Of a stretch of 64,000 nucleotides of DNA, positions 1 to 8,887 are shown piece after piece. Numbering within the stretch: the first letter of the stretch is position 1; each line of letters begins with the position of its first letter. The stretch is from Dyadobacter psychrotolerans (GTDB lineage Bacteria > Bacteroidota > Bacteroidia > Cytophagales > Spirosomataceae): NCBI RefSeq assembly GCF_004349265.1, contig NZ_SMFL01000003.1, forward strand, positions 620,001 through 684,000, read 5' to 3'. The notes under the pieces are model-generated. The model worked only from the letters and a program-made list of their open reading frames with translations. It made no database searches and had not been told where the DNA came from. A program made the translations under genes and the position numbers.

Positions 1-336
1 AAAAATCCGTCAGATCAGGTAAAGGAAGCAGTAAAAGGTGCTGTTGCCTGGCTAAGTTCTGCAACGATCATAGATTTTAAAACCGAAAGAATTGACGCTC
101 CATCTCTGCCAAAAGGAAAAGATGTTGTGCTGGTCGCTTCGCCAGGATCTAAAATCTGGGGACGATTTTATGATCTGGAAACGGGAAAAACCTTTTTCTG
201 CGGTCGTGACGGAATCAAAAAAACAAGCCTGAGTGAAATTGAACATGAAAGAAGAATAGGTTACGCCTATTACGGAACCTGGCCTGAAAAGTTGCTGACA
301 AGAGAATTTCCCGCCTGGCTGACTGTGAATAAGTAG
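1..336 (+). CDS. Pectate lyase, PL10 family (C-terminal part, cut by window start)
   Basis: The reading frame is open from base 1 to the TAG at 334-336 and gives the last 111 residues of a protein whose start lies outside the window. The segment IWGRFYDLETGKTFFC followed by RDGIKK and ending in ERRIGYAYYGTWP matches the C-terminal end of PL10 pectate lyases as I remember the family, in which an Arg, Phe-Tyr-Asp and Glu-Arg-Arg-xGly-Tyr pattern is typical. These enzymes cut polygalacturonate by beta-elimination and are usually exported. It lies 40 bases before the tagaturonate reductase gene on the same strand, so it is probably the lyase of a galacturonate operon. The signal peptide and catalytic core cannot be seen. 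Confidence 0.8.
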   Translation, partial: KNPSDQVKEAVKGAVAWLSSATIIDFKTERIDAPSLPKGKDVVLVASPGSKIWGRFYDLETGKTFFCGRDGIKKTSLSEIEHERRIGYAYYGTWPEKLLTREFPAWLTVNK

Positions 337-376
337 GCGATAGAAAAATATATTAACCATGATAAGGAATTGAATT

Positions 377-1939
377 ATGAATCATCTTTTCCGTGAAACT
401 CTCCGACAATTACGCGGGCACTCCTCAGTGGTGGTGCCGGAAGATGATATTTTTAAGCTGCCTGAAAAGGTTCTCCAGTTTGGAACAGGCGCCTTTCTTC
501 GCGGACTGGCCGATTATTATATTGACAAAGCAAACCGTAATGGCATCTTTAACGGCCGGATTGTTGTTGTAAAATCTACCGATGAAGGTGATTTAAAGGC
601 ATTTGACAGACAGGATAACCTTTACACCATTTGCAGCCGGGGAATTAAAAACGGAAAACCGGTAGAGGAGAATGTTATCTCTTCATCCATCAGTCGTGTT
701 ATTTCTGCAAGAACGCAGTGGTCCCTCATTTTAGACCTTGCCAAAAATCCTGCGATCAGTATTGTCATTTCAAACACGACCGAATTAGGAATACAGCTTG
801 TTCAGGATGACATTTACCAATGGCCGCCCGTATCCTTTCCGGGCAAATTACTTGCATTTTTGTATGCACGTTATGTTGCTTTTGGTGGCAGTACAGAACA
901 CGGTCTGGTTATTATCCCAACAGAATTAATTGCAGAAAACGGTTCCAAACTCGAATCGATTGTACTGGAACTCGCCCACCGTAACGGCCTCGAAGGTGCA
1001 TTTATCGACTGGCTTGAACAAAGCAATTCATTTTGCAACTCACTGGTAGACCGCATCGTACCGGGTAAACCGGATGATGCCACAAAAAATCAAATGGAAG
1101 AGAAGTTCGGGTATCAGGATGAGCTGATGATCACCGCCGAACACTATCATTTGTGGGCGATTGAGGGTGATGAAAAAGTAAGAGAAAAATTATCTTTCGC
1201 TGATATCGACGACGGAATTGTTGTTCAGCCGGATATCGAACTTTACAGGGAATTAAAACTGCGTTTACTGAACGGCGGACATACACTCGGCGGCGGACTT
1301 GCTCATTTGTGCGGTTTCACAACGGTTGTTGAAGCTATGGAAAATCCGCTTTTCAATAGTTATCTGGGCCATCTTTTAGAAAACGATATTGCATCAGCCA
1401 TTCCTTATCCGATAGAACCCGAAGTGGCTTATAATTTCGGAAAAATGGTACTCGACCGGTTCAGAAATCCCAACATTGAGCATAAATGGCTAAGTATAAC
1501 TTCCAACTACTCGGCTAAGATACTTTCCCGGGTTATGCCGGTTTTTCTGCAATACGAAAAACAATCTCTTTCTAATCCGGAGTACATTACCTTTGGTTTT
1601 GCTGCATACATCTATTTCATGAAACCGGCCAGAAAAGACGGGGATCATTATTACGGACTTGCAAATGGCACCTACTATCTTATTCAGGATGCACGTGCGG
1701 CTTATTTTCATCAAAAATGGCAAATGAATTCCCTGCCGGAAATGGTATACGCAATCATGAAAGATCCTTTTATCTGGGGAAAAGATCTGACAAAAACAGG
1801 GACAACTGTCGAGAGTGTCGTCCTTTATCTGGATGCCATCAAAACCAGGGGCGCACTGGAAGCACTTAAAACCTTTCTCGAACAAAACGAATACGCGTGG
1901 AAAGCACAATCTATCCAGCCGGTTCAATACGAATCTTAA
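377..1939 (+). CDS. uxaB: Tagaturonate reductase (altronate oxidoreductase), mannitol dehydrogenase family
   Basis: Protein of 520 residues. The N-terminal half has a nucleotide-binding start (VLQFGTGAFLRG, about residues 33-44) and the motif SNTTELG near 138. The active-site signature of long-chain mannitol dehydrogenases, K-x4-N-x2-H, is present as K294-N299-H302 in LKLRLLNGGHTL. UxaB reduces D-tagaturonate to D-altronate with NADH, in the isomerase pathway of galacturonate breakdown in the cytoplasm. It sits between a pectate lyase and a hexuronate transporter on the same strand with short gaps, so the three probably form one operon. Fructuronate reductase (UxuB) is the main alternative; the pectin context favours UxaB. 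Confidence 0.85.
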   Translation: MNHLFRETLRQLRGHSSVVVPEDDIFKLPEKVLQFGTGAFLRGLADYYIDKANRNGIFNGRIVVVKSTDEGDLKAFDRQDNLYTICSRGIKNGKPVEENVISSSISRVISARTQWSLILDLAKNPAISIVISNTTELGIQLVQDDIYQWPPVSFPGKLLAFLYARYVAFGGSTEHGLVIIPTELIAENGSKLESIVLELAHRNGLEGAFIDWLEQSNSFCNSLVDRIVPGKPDDATKNQMEEKFGYQDELMITAEHYHLWAIEGDEKVREKLSFADIDDGIVVQPDIELYRELKLRLLNGGHTLGGGLAHLCGFTTVVEAMENPLFNSYLGHLLENDIASAIPYPIEPEVAYNFGKMVLDRFRNPNIEHKWLSITSNYSAKILSRVMPVFLQYEKQSLSNPEYITFGFAAYIYFMKPARKDGDHYYGLANGTYYLIQDARAAYFHQKWQMNSLPEMVYAIMKDPFIWGKDLTKTGTTVESVVLYLDAIKTRGALEALKTFLEQNEYAWKAQSIQPVQYES

Positions 1940-1970
1940 CATTTACCGCTTAACCCGAATACCTTTTTAC

Positions 1971-3251
1971 ATGGAAAACCAAATGACGAAGTACCGTTGG
2001 CGCGTTGTAGCATTGCTTTTCGCCGCAACAACCATCAATTATCTGGACAGGCAGGTGCTTGGCTTACTTAAACCAACTCTGGAAGCTGAATTTGGCTGGA
2101 CAGAAACCGATTTTAGCCATATCGTCATGGCATTTCAAGCCGCTTATGCGGTTTCCCTTATCGGATTTGGGGCAATTATAGACAGGATTGGAACGAAGCT
2201 CGGGTACATTATTTCCGTGGTTGTCTGGAGTATTGCGGCTGTTCTACACGCAGCTGCAACCGGCACTTTTAGTTTCGGCTTCATGCGTGCCCTGCTGGGT
2301 CTTGGAGAAGCGGGTAACTTTCCTGTTGCGATTAAGGCAACAGCTGAATGGTTTCCCAAAAAGGAACGTGCACTGGCAACCGGGATCTTTAACTCGGGCG
2401 CAAATATCGGTGCGGTTGTTGCTCCCATTATGGTTCCCTGGATTTTGGGTGCCTACGGTTGGGAGGAAGCTTTTCTCATTACCGGAGCTGTCGGTTTTAT
2501 CTGGCTGTTTTTCTGGTGGAGATATTACGAAGTTCCATCTAAACAGCCCCGTGCTAACGCAGCTGAGCTTGTTTACATCCACAGCGATAACGAGCCGGAT
2601 ACGAGCAAAGAAGCACCGGTTAAATGGCTTGATCTTTTCAAAGTTCGCCAGACCTGGGCTTTTGTTTTTGGTAAAATGCTTACGGACCCGATCTGGTGGT
2701 TTTTCCTTTACTGGCTGCCATCTTATTTTGCAGAAGCATTTAAACTTAACCTCTCCAAACCCAGTCTGGAACTTGTTATCGTGTACACGGCGACGACAAT
2801 TGGCAGCATCGGCGGTGGTTATATGTCAGGTTATCTGATTAAAAAAGGCTGGCCGATTTTCCGCGCCAGAAAAACATCGATGTTCATTTTTGCCCTTTTG
2901 GTTATGCCAATTATGCTTGCTCAGTATACAACCAACATCTGGCAGGCAGTATTTCTGATCAGTCTTGCAGCAGCGGCGCATCAGGCATGGAGTGCGAATA
3001 TTTTCACAACTGCATCGGATATGTTCCCTAAAAAGGCAGTAAGCTCAGTTGTAGGAATCGGCGGAATGGCGGGCTCAGTTGGCGGGATTCTGTTTCCGCT
3101 TATGGTGGGTATTATTTTAGATAATTATAAAGCGTTAGGTAATATCGGAGCTGGTTACAACATCATCTTCATCATCTGCGGCTGTGCGTATCTGGTAGCT
3201 TGGGGGGTGATGCATTTATTTGCACCTAAAATGGAACAGGTAAATATTTAG
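1971..3251 (+). CDS. Hexuronate transporter, MFS superfamily (ExuT-like)
   Basis: Protein of 426 residues with about twelve hydrophobic segments. It starts MENQMTKYRWRVVALLF and continues NYLDRQVLGLL, a typical start of the anion:cation symporter (ACS) branch of the MFS, to which hexuronate transporters such as ExuT belong. DRIGTKLG in the loop after TM2 is the MFS signature A region. The frame is open further upstream into uxaB, but that extension is hydrophilic and inside a coding gene, so the ATG at 1971 is preferred; the ATG at 1983 is also possible. The likely substrate is galacturonate, inferred from the neighbours. The gene follows uxaB by 31 bases. Confidence 0.82.
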   Translation: MENQMTKYRWRVVALLFAATTINYLDRQVLGLLKPTLEAEFGWTETDFSHIVMAFQAAYAVSLIGFGAIIDRIGTKLGYIISVVVWSIAAVLHAAATGTFSFGFMRALLGLGEAGNFPVAIKATAEWFPKKERALATGIFNSGANIGAVVAPIMVPWILGAYGWEEAFLITGAVGFIWLFFWWRYYEVPSKQPRANAAELVYIHSDNEPDTSKEAPVKWLDLFKVRQTWAFVFGKMLTDPIWWFFLYWLPSYFAEAFKLNLSKPSLELVIVYTATTIGSIGGGYMSGYLIKKGWPIFRARKTSMFIFALLVMPIMLAQYTTNIWQAVFLISLAAAAHQAWSANIFTTASDMFPKKAVSSVVGIGGMAGSVGGILFPLMVGIILDNYKALGNIGAGYNIIFIICGCAYLVAWGVMHLFAPKMEQVNI

Positions 3252-3328
3252 TAAACATTGCCAGCTTATTTTCACACCGATTTATGATTATCTTTCCGGT
3301 GTATTTCAAAACCTGTAAAACCTTAAAA

Positions 3329-3763
3329 ATGAAAAAAACATTCTTATTTGCTGCTTTGATGTTGCTGGCGAGTGTTATGACTTTTGCACAAAGCAGCGAC
3401 GAAAAAGCAGTTGCAGTTGCGGTAGAAAAATTACGTGCTGCGATCGTTAGCGCAGATGAAGCAGAATTAAATAAACTAACAGCTCCGAATCTTAGCTACG
3501 GACATTCTAATGCACTTTTGGAAGACAAAAAAGAGTTTATCCGCGCCATTGTTAGCGGCGAATCTCATTTTACCAAAATAGATCTTAGCGAGCAGAAAAT
3601 CACAATCTCTGGCGACGTGGCCATGGTACGTCATAACCTGATGGGAGATACGCACAACAAGGGAAAAGAACCTGGTGTGGCAAAACTTGGCGTTTTTATG
3701 GTTTGGCAAAAAGTAAAAGGCAACTGGCTGCTTATCGGAAGACAGGCTTTTAAGCTTCCATAA
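3329..3763 (+). CDS. Secreted SnoaL/DUF4440-like (NTF2 fold) protein
   Basis: Protein of 144 residues with a signal peptide (MKKTFLFAALMLLASVMTFAQ). The mature part has the pattern of the NTF2-like SnoaL/DUF4440 fold: a helical start with VEKLRAAIVSADEAELNKL, then SYGHSNALLEDKKEFI, then strands VAMVRHNLMG and GVFMVWQKVKGNWLLIGRQAFKL. No catalytic function can be inferred; this fold hosts small-ligand enzymes and binding proteins. The frame opens earlier at 3284, but the ATG at 3329 gives a clean signal peptide. It follows the hexuronate transporter by 77 bases and ends at a strong bidirectional terminator, so it could be the last gene of that transcript. Confidence 0.7.
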   Translation: MKKTFLFAALMLLASVMTFAQSSDEKAVAVAVEKLRAAIVSADEAELNKLTAPNLSYGHSNALLEDKKEFIRAIVSGESHFTKIDLSEQKITISGDVAMVRHNLMGDTHNKGKEPGVAKLGVFMVWQKVKGNWLLIGRQAFKLP

Positions 3764-3783
3764 TTTTAGATAACAAAATAAGA

Positions 3784-3825
3784 AAAGACAAAGCCCGCTA
3801 TCCAGGATCAGCGGGCTTTGTCTTT
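3784..3825. terminator. Bidirectional rho-independent terminator
   Basis: A perfect 16-bp inverted repeat (3784-3799 and 3810-3825) encloses a 10-base loop. The ends are A-rich on the left and T-rich on the right, so it can stop transcription from both the + gene ending at 3763 and the - gene ending at 3851. Confidence 0.9.
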
Positions 3826-3850
3826 ATGTTTTAAACTGAAATTAGACACC

Positions 3851-4399
3851 TCAACGTGCATCATAATACTTCAATGCCCCTTTGTAAAATCCTTTGATTG
3901 GTTTGCCCAAATAATCCACGCATTCGAAGGTAATCGTGTAAATATCCTTATTCTTTTCGACGATTACTTTGCCTGAAACTATTCTATATATTTCTCCTGT
4001 TCCGGTCTGGTAGTTAGCATTGAACAGTGTTTCGCCAAAGTCAAAAGTCGAAGCCACTGCGCTTTGTAATGCATCAAAATTGTAAGTTCCCGGTGCCAGA
4101 CTATTTGGAACTGAGCTAAACATTTCAAAAAATATAAGCTGTCCTTTTCCTGACGTTGAATCCGGCATTCCAGCCTTTTCGTGGATTATAATTTCGGATG
4201 AAGCCAGATAGAGATCAATATTGTGACCTTGTCCGGTACCAAGCTGTCCGTAATCAAGCATAAATCCCTTTGCCAGATCATATGATTTTCCGTCGTAAGA
4301 TACCGTATCGGCAGGATCAACTTCCTCCTTGTCTTTACAGCCTGACAAAACCAAACCGGCAAGCATAAATACGCAAAGTAATTTCGTAAAATTGAGCAT
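3851..4399 (-). CDS. Lipoprotein of unknown function
   Basis: Protein of 182 residues. It starts MLNFTKLLCVFMLAGLVLSGC; LSGC is a lipobox with Cys21 as the lipidated residue. The mature part begins KDKEEVDPAD and carries a strand-rich domain with SYDGKSYDLAKG and a long beta-type C-terminal half (GTYNFDAL, GKVIVEKNKDIYTITFECVD). Small lipoproteins of this kind with one beta-sandwich-like domain are common in Bacteroidota, but I do not recognise a named family. It is a single gene, convergent with the secreted protein at 3329-3763. Confidence 0.7.
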   Translation of the reverse strand: MLNFTKLLCVFMLAGLVLSGCKDKEEVDPADTVSYDGKSYDLAKGFMLDYGQLGTGQGHNIDLYLASSEIIIHEKAGMPDSTSGKGQLIFFEMFSSVPNSLAPGTYNFDALQSAVASTFDFGETLFNANYQTGTGEIYRIVSGKVIVEKNKDIYTITFECVDYLGKPIKGFYKGALKYYDAR

Positions 4400-4430
4400 A
4401 AAGATTTAAGTTAGAGATGGATTGGACAAT

Positions 4431-4475
4431 AAAAAAAGCATCCGGATTGAAAATGCACTGACAACCCGGATGCTT
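4431..4475 (-). terminator. Rho-independent terminator of the ATP-grasp gene
   Basis: A 10-bp inverted repeat (4436-4445 with 4466-4475) encloses a 20-base loop. On the minus strand it is followed by a run of T (A run at 4431-4437). It lies about 100 bases after the stop of the gene at 4578-5792. Confidence 0.75.
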
Positions 4476-4577
4476 AAAAGCTTATATTTTAAAACTTACT
4501 TAATTACGTATTTGACAAAGTATTAGATTAACGTTTAAATTTAATTAAAATAAAATTACACTAAAATAGACTGTAAA

Positions 4578-5792
4578 TCAATGTGTTGGCTTGTCAGGTG
4601 CCGGAGCTGATGCGTGGTAATCCTTTTGAATAATTTCTGCATAACTATCTAAGAGCTCCATTACCTTTTCCCGGGTTTTTGCACGAACAACCAGGCCGAT
4701 ATGGTACGGTTCGCTCATTCTCCACACAATTTCAGGATCAGTAAATACGGATAGATCCGGCCATTCCTGACGGGTTAACGAAATAATAATTCCTGAATAA
4801 TCCTTCCTGACCGGCGGCAATTTATAGTCTTCACCCTTTGCTTCCGCCGTTTCCATCTTGGCCCATTCTTTCCAAAGGTTAATGCCCGAGGACGCCTCCA
4901 CCATTTCGGAAAGGTTTGCTCCGCCAACGCGGGAAGATGTTTCGAGAAAGTAATATTTGCCATCATCATAACAGCGAATTACCTCTGTGTGCGATGCACT
5001 GTGCCTTAGTCCGAACGCCTTTAACAAATCTACTGCCAGCGTTTCAAGTGCGTGTTCCTCAGCAGAATCAAAAGGTACGGTAACTGAACGAAAAATGCCG
5101 CCGCCATGCGCAACATCAAATGGCGGAGCCAGGTATTTACTATTCCATAAAAATATTACACGGCTGTTGTAGGAGATCGAATCGACGTGGTAGACGTCAC
5201 CCGGCTTAAATTGCTCCACCAGATAAGCATGTCGTTTATCGCCCAGACTGTGTATTGTCTCCCAGAGCTCGTCCACATGATGCATTTTTTTGATGCCCGT
5301 AGCCGAAGCCTCCGAACGTGGTTTGATCATCCAAGGTCCCGGATATTTTTCAATAAAACGATTAATTTCATCATCATTAAAAAGTGCAGAAAATCCCGGA
5401 ACAAGAATGCCGGATTCGGCGGCTTTGGTGCGCATAGCGAGTTTGTCCCGGAAATATCTGCCGGTGGTTTGTCCCATGCCCGGAATACGGAAATACTCCC
5501 TTAAATGTGATGCTTTCTCCACATCAAAATCATCCAGCGCCACAATTCTGTCGACAGGGCGTGTACGCATCACATAAGCCAGGCCTGTAATAATCTGGTC
5601 CATGCTGTAAGTTCCATCCTCCCCTTCTTCAACATAAAAAAACTCATCCACGGATTCCCGCACCCACGGTTTGCTTTCCAGTTTTTTGGCTGTCAGGAGA
5701 AATACCGTATTTCCTGCATTTTTGCAGGCTTTCAGGAAATCGTTTCCTTTAAAAAAAGTCGATATGCAAAGAAAGGTTAACGTCCGGCTCAT
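4578..5792 (-). CDS. ATP-grasp domain ligase of unknown substrate
   Basis: Protein of 404 residues with the layout of ATP-grasp carboxylate-amine ligases: an N-terminal Rossmann-like domain (about 1-110), a central ATP-binding part (WMIKPRSEASATGIKKM near 155-172, YLVEQFKPGDVYHVDS near 190-206), and a C-terminal metal-binding stretch (ASHTEVIRCYDDGKYYFLE, then TSSRVGGA). In this superfamily the enzymes couple a carboxylate to an amine or thiol through an acylphosphate using ATP. The substrate cannot be told. It is a single gene with its own promoter and terminator, so the context gives no hint. Confidence 0.8.
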   Translation of the reverse strand: MSRTLTFLCISTFFKGNDFLKACKNAGNTVFLLTAKKLESKPWVRESVDEFFYVEEGEDGTYSMDQIITGLAYVMRTRPVDRIVALDDFDVEKASHLREYFRIPGMGQTTGRYFRDKLAMRTKAAESGILVPGFSALFNDDEINRFIEKYPGPWMIKPRSEASATGIKKMHHVDELWETIHSLGDKRHAYLVEQFKPGDVYHVDSISYNSRVIFLWNSKYLAPPFDVAHGGGIFRSVTVPFDSAEEHALETLAVDLLKAFGLRHSASHTEVIRCYDDGKYYFLETSSRVGGANLSEMVEASSGINLWKEWAKMETAEAKGEDYKLPPVRKDYSGIIISLTRQEWPDLSVFTDPEIVWRMSEPYHIGLVVRAKTREKVMELLDSYAEIIQKDYHASAPAPDKPTH

Positions 5793-5855
5793 AAAAAAGA
5801 TGTCGATGGATAATGTGTAAATTCCATTCCCTGTTTTTGGAAAAACTTACTTTCT

Positions 5856-5885
5856 CAAATCTAACCAAAAGAACCAATTTGTCAA
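5856..5885 (-). promoter_or_regulatory. Bacteroidota-type promoter of the ATP-grasp gene
   Basis: On the minus strand TTG (5883-5885) is followed after 19 bases by TAGATTTG (5856-5863), a full match to the TAnnTTTG -7 element with the usual -33 TTG. Start of transcription would be near 5850, giving a leader of about 58 bases. Confidence 0.6.
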
Positions 5886-5938
5886 GAAAAGTAAAACTTA
5901 ATTTCCTGACAAATCATTATTTATTAACTGTGTTGCTG

Positions 5939-7342
5939 TTAATTATCTTCCATAATCGAAGTCAGATACGCTCGCAACAACCTTACGCCATAAGCTGTTC
6001 CTGCACGGCCGGGCGCAAATTCATTGTCGCCAAATGCCATTCCGGCAATATCCAGATGCGCCCATGCAGTGTGAGAATCTGTAAAAACCTCTAAAAACTT
6101 AGCGGCCACAATGGCTCCCGCAAGCGGCTTTCCATGATAGTTTTTAAGATCGGCAATATCCGACGAAATCTCTTCTTTATATTCATCCCAAACCGGTAAA
6201 CGCCAAAGTCTTTCACCGGTAACATCACCGGCAATACTTAATTCATTTGCCAGTTTATCATTTGGTGTGAACAGTCCCGCAGCTTCATATCCCAGCGTTT
6301 GAATGACGCTACCTGTTAAAGTTGCCAGATCAATCACAACATCCGGATTAAACTGTTTCACTGCATAACTTAGCCCATCAGCCAGAATCAACCTTCCTTC
6401 CGCATCCGTATCAATCACTTCAATGGTTTTCCCTGCATAAGAACCAATCACATCACCCGGTTTCATGGACGAGCCATCCACGCAATTTTCCGTTGAAGGA
6501 ATTACGCCAATGATACGTACCGGCAGTTTCAGCTGAGCAGCCAGTTCTACCATTCCCAGTACAGCGCCGGCGCCCCCCATATCACTTTTCATGAGATGCA
6601 TGTTTGCCGAAGTTTTTAGAGAAATCCCACCGGTATCAAAAGTGACGCCTTTGCCTATCAGTGCAACTGTCTTTTGATAAACTTCAGGTTGATAATCGGT
6701 CACGATCATAACAGGCGGTTCATCGCTGCCTTTACTTACTGCGAGCAGAGCATGCATGCCCATTTGTTCCAGATCAATTTTTTCTAGAATGGTAACTTTA
6801 TAGTTATTTTTCTCTCCGGATTCAACAGCCCAGCTAGCCAGCCTTTTTGGTGTTTTATAGTTACCAGGCGCGTTCATCAGATCCATGATGCGCGTTTGTA
6901 CTGCTGCCGTTTTTGCGGCAATGTTTATCGCAATGTTCACCTCATCAGATTCTGAATCAGTTAAAATCAGCAATTTGCCTGATTCTCCAAAAAAAGTACT
7001 GAGTGGTTTGGGATCCGTTTTGTAAAGCTGCAGGTCATATCCTCCGAGCATTATTCCATTGATCGCAACTTCAATCCATTCAGGCAAGAAATTTCTGGTA
7101 TCGAGTGTAATCTGATCGGGCCAGCGGTCCTTTCTTTTGAAAAAAAGTGATCTGAATATTTTTATGAGTGAAGAGGCCTTTGGTTCCTTTCCCAAACCAA
7201 GCCATAATTCCTTTGATGAATACCACCAAATTTCTCCTTTTTCACCTTTGAACATCGTTTGATTTTCCGGTTCACTTCCCTGAACGAAGGCACGAAGCAG
7301 AAGTGTTTGCTCATCCGCTTCCTGTAATTGACTGATATGCAT
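5939..7342 (-). CDS. Leucyl aminopeptidase, M17 family
   Basis: Protein of 467 residues, slightly shorter than PepA (about 500). The N-terminal half (1-170) is the variable macro-like domain. The catalytic half carries GKGVTFDTGG (K231, D236), MKSDMGGAGAVLG, and the family signature as DTDAEGRL with metal ligands D313 and E315 and catalytic R317. The signature usually starts with Asn; here it is Asp311. These cytosolic, two-metal enzymes remove N-terminal residues from peptides. No signal peptide is seen. It is transcribed alone, divergent from the GH105 gene at 7502. Confidence 0.88.
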   Translation of the reverse strand: MHISQLQEADEQTLLLRAFVQGSEPENQTMFKGEKGEIWWYSSKELWLGLGKEPKASSLIKIFRSLFFKRKDRWPDQITLDTRNFLPEWIEVAINGIMLGGYDLQLYKTDPKPLSTFFGESGKLLILTDSESDEVNIAINIAAKTAAVQTRIMDLMNAPGNYKTPKRLASWAVESGEKNNYKVTILEKIDLEQMGMHALLAVSKGSDEPPVMIVTDYQPEVYQKTVALIGKGVTFDTGGISLKTSANMHLMKSDMGGAGAVLGMVELAAQLKLPVRIIGVIPSTENCVDGSSMKPGDVIGSYAGKTIEVIDTDAEGRLILADGLSYAVKQFNPDVVIDLATLTGSVIQTLGYEAAGLFTPNDKLANELSIAGDVTGERLWRLPVWDEYKEEISSDIADLKNYHGKPLAGAIVAAKFLEVFTDSHTAWAHLDIAGMAFGDNEFAPGRAGTAYGVRLLRAYLTSIMEDN

Positions 7343-7368
7343 GGTGCTGTTTAGTTTCTGAGAAAAAC

Positions 7369-7376
7369 CAAAGCTA
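7369..7376 (-). promoter_or_regulatory. Candidate -7 element of the M17 aminopeptidase
   Basis: On the minus strand TAGCTTTG matches TAnnTTTG, 26 bases before the start codon. The -33 position reads TTA rather than TTG, so the assignment is moderate. Confidence 0.4.
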
Positions 7377-7501
7377 GAAATTGTAAAGGCATTTTCTAAA
7401 TATTTTTCAGGAAAGAAAAGCAGGCAGGTGAGTACGGGAGTGCAGGTGTTTTTTTAAACAACATATTTGCAGATATTACATGGATACTAATTAAACCCGA
7501 C

Positions 7502-8887
7502 ATGGCCGCAAAATTTTTCTCAAATCCTATCATCTCAACTTCGGTTCTTTCCGGATTACTGGCCTTAACCACGGCAGGTTTTGCGCAAAGAAATGAGACG
7601 AAAGCCAACGATTCCAATACGCCTCTTCATCTTTTGCAACCAGACTACCCTGTTCCTTACGGGATCGTCAAAAAAGAAAATATAATTAAAGACCTGGATC
7701 GGATACACGCTTATCTGAATAAGGTAACACCAACAGCTTTTGTAGATTCCAAAACAGGAAAACCGGTTACTGACCTTACTAAAATTGACCAGAATACGGC
7801 ATTACAAAAAGGCGATTACCGGATTGTGAGCTATGAATGGGGCGTTACTTATTCGGCCATGTTGCTGGCAAGCAAAGCCACAGGTGACCCAAAGTTTAAG
7901 GAATATTCTGACACCAGATTAAAATTTATAGCTGAGTCGGTTCCGTTTTTCAAAAAAACGAGTCAGGAGCATGCCGACTGGGGAACTGCCGGACCCTTAC
8001 GCGGGCTCGTTGACCCGCACGCGCTGGACGACTGCGGTGCAATGTGTGCGGCTATGATCAAGGCAACGCGGGCAGGCACACCAGGAGATTTCCGTCCATT
8101 GATCAACAGCCATATCGATTACATTCTTAATAAAGAACATAAACTGAAAGACGGAACCTTGGCCCGGAATCGTCCGCAGCCGAATACAATCTGGCTTGAT
8201 GATTTGTTTATGGCCGTACCTGCTTTGGCTCAAATGGGTAAACTGACAGGCGAGAAAAAATACTATGATGAGGCGGTAAAACAGGTTTTGCAAATATCTG
8301 AACGTATGTTTAACAAAAGCAAAGGCGTTTACATGCATGGCTGGGTAGAAGGTATGACCGAGCATCCGCAGTTTCACTGGGCACGCGCCAACGGCTGGGG
8401 AATCCTTACAAAAGTGGAGTTGCTGGATGTACTTCCTGCCAATCACCCGGGTCGTCCGAAAATACTTGCTTTGCTTCAGGCACATATCAAAGGGCTGGCA
8501 TCTTACCAATCAGGTTCCGGATTCTGGCACCAGCTGCTCGACCGCAATGATTCTTACCTGGAAACTTCCGCTACGGCAATTTATGCGTATTCTATTGCCA
8601 AGGCGATTAACAATGGCTGGGTAGATGGACTTGCTTATGCGCCAATGACACTGCTTGCCTGGAACGCAGTTTCCACCAAAATTAACAAAGAAGGACAGGT
8701 TGAAGGAACCTGTGTCGGAACCGGAATGGGCTTTGATCCGGCATTTTATTTCCATCGTCCCATCAGTCCTTTTGCAGCTCATGGTTACGGGCCGGTGATT
8801 ATGGCTGGCGCAGAAGTGATAAACTTACTAAATAACAAGTCCTTCGAAATCAATGATAGTTCTGTTCAACTGCTGCAAAAAAAGTAG
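7502..8887 (+). CDS. Unsaturated rhamnogalacturonyl hydrolase, GH105
   Basis: Protein of 461 residues with a signal peptide of about 28 residues ending in TAGFAQ. The body is an (alpha/alpha)6 barrel of the GH88/GH105 type: YEWGVTYSAMLLAS, LDDCGAM (D176, D177), WLDDLFMAVPALAQ (D233, D234), WARANGWGILT and SGFWHQLLD. The aspartates in these two motifs are the likely catalytic pair, by analogy with YteR and UGL. GH105 enzymes remove the unsaturated galacturonate that lyases leave at the non-reducing end. Export implies periplasmic action. Its 3' end overlaps the CE12 esterase gene by 35 bases, so the two are co-transcribed. Confidence 0.88.
   Translation: MAAKFFSNPIISTSVLSGLLALTTAGFAQRNETKANDSNTPLHLLQPDYPVPYGIVKKENIIKDLDRIHAYLNKVTPTAFVDSKTGKPVTDLTKIDQNTALQKGDYRIVSYEWGVTYSAMLLASKATGDPKFKEYSDTRLKFIAESVPFFKKTSQEHADWGTAGPLRGLVDPHALDDCGAMCAAMIKATRAGTPGDFRPLINSHIDYILNKEHKLKDGTLARNRPQPNTIWLDDLFMAVPALAQMGKLTGEKKYYDEAVKQVLQISERMFNKSKGVYMHGWVEGMTEHPQFHWARANGWGILTKVELLDVLPANHPGRPKILALLQAHIKGLASYQSGSGFWHQLLDRNDSYLETSATAIYAYSIAKAINNGWVDGLAYAPMTLLAWNAVSTKINKEGQVEGTCVGTGMGFDPAFYFHRPISPFAAHGYGPVIMAGAEVINLLNNKSFEINDSSVQLLQKK

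Noticed and set aside
1815-1970. N-terminal extension of the hexuronate transporter
   Set aside because: It lies inside uxaB in another frame and is hydrophilic, unlike the start of MFS proteins.
2188-2838. Open frame of 216 codons on the + strand inside the MFS transporter
   Set aside because: It is in another frame of a strongly supported transporter gene and shows no domain.
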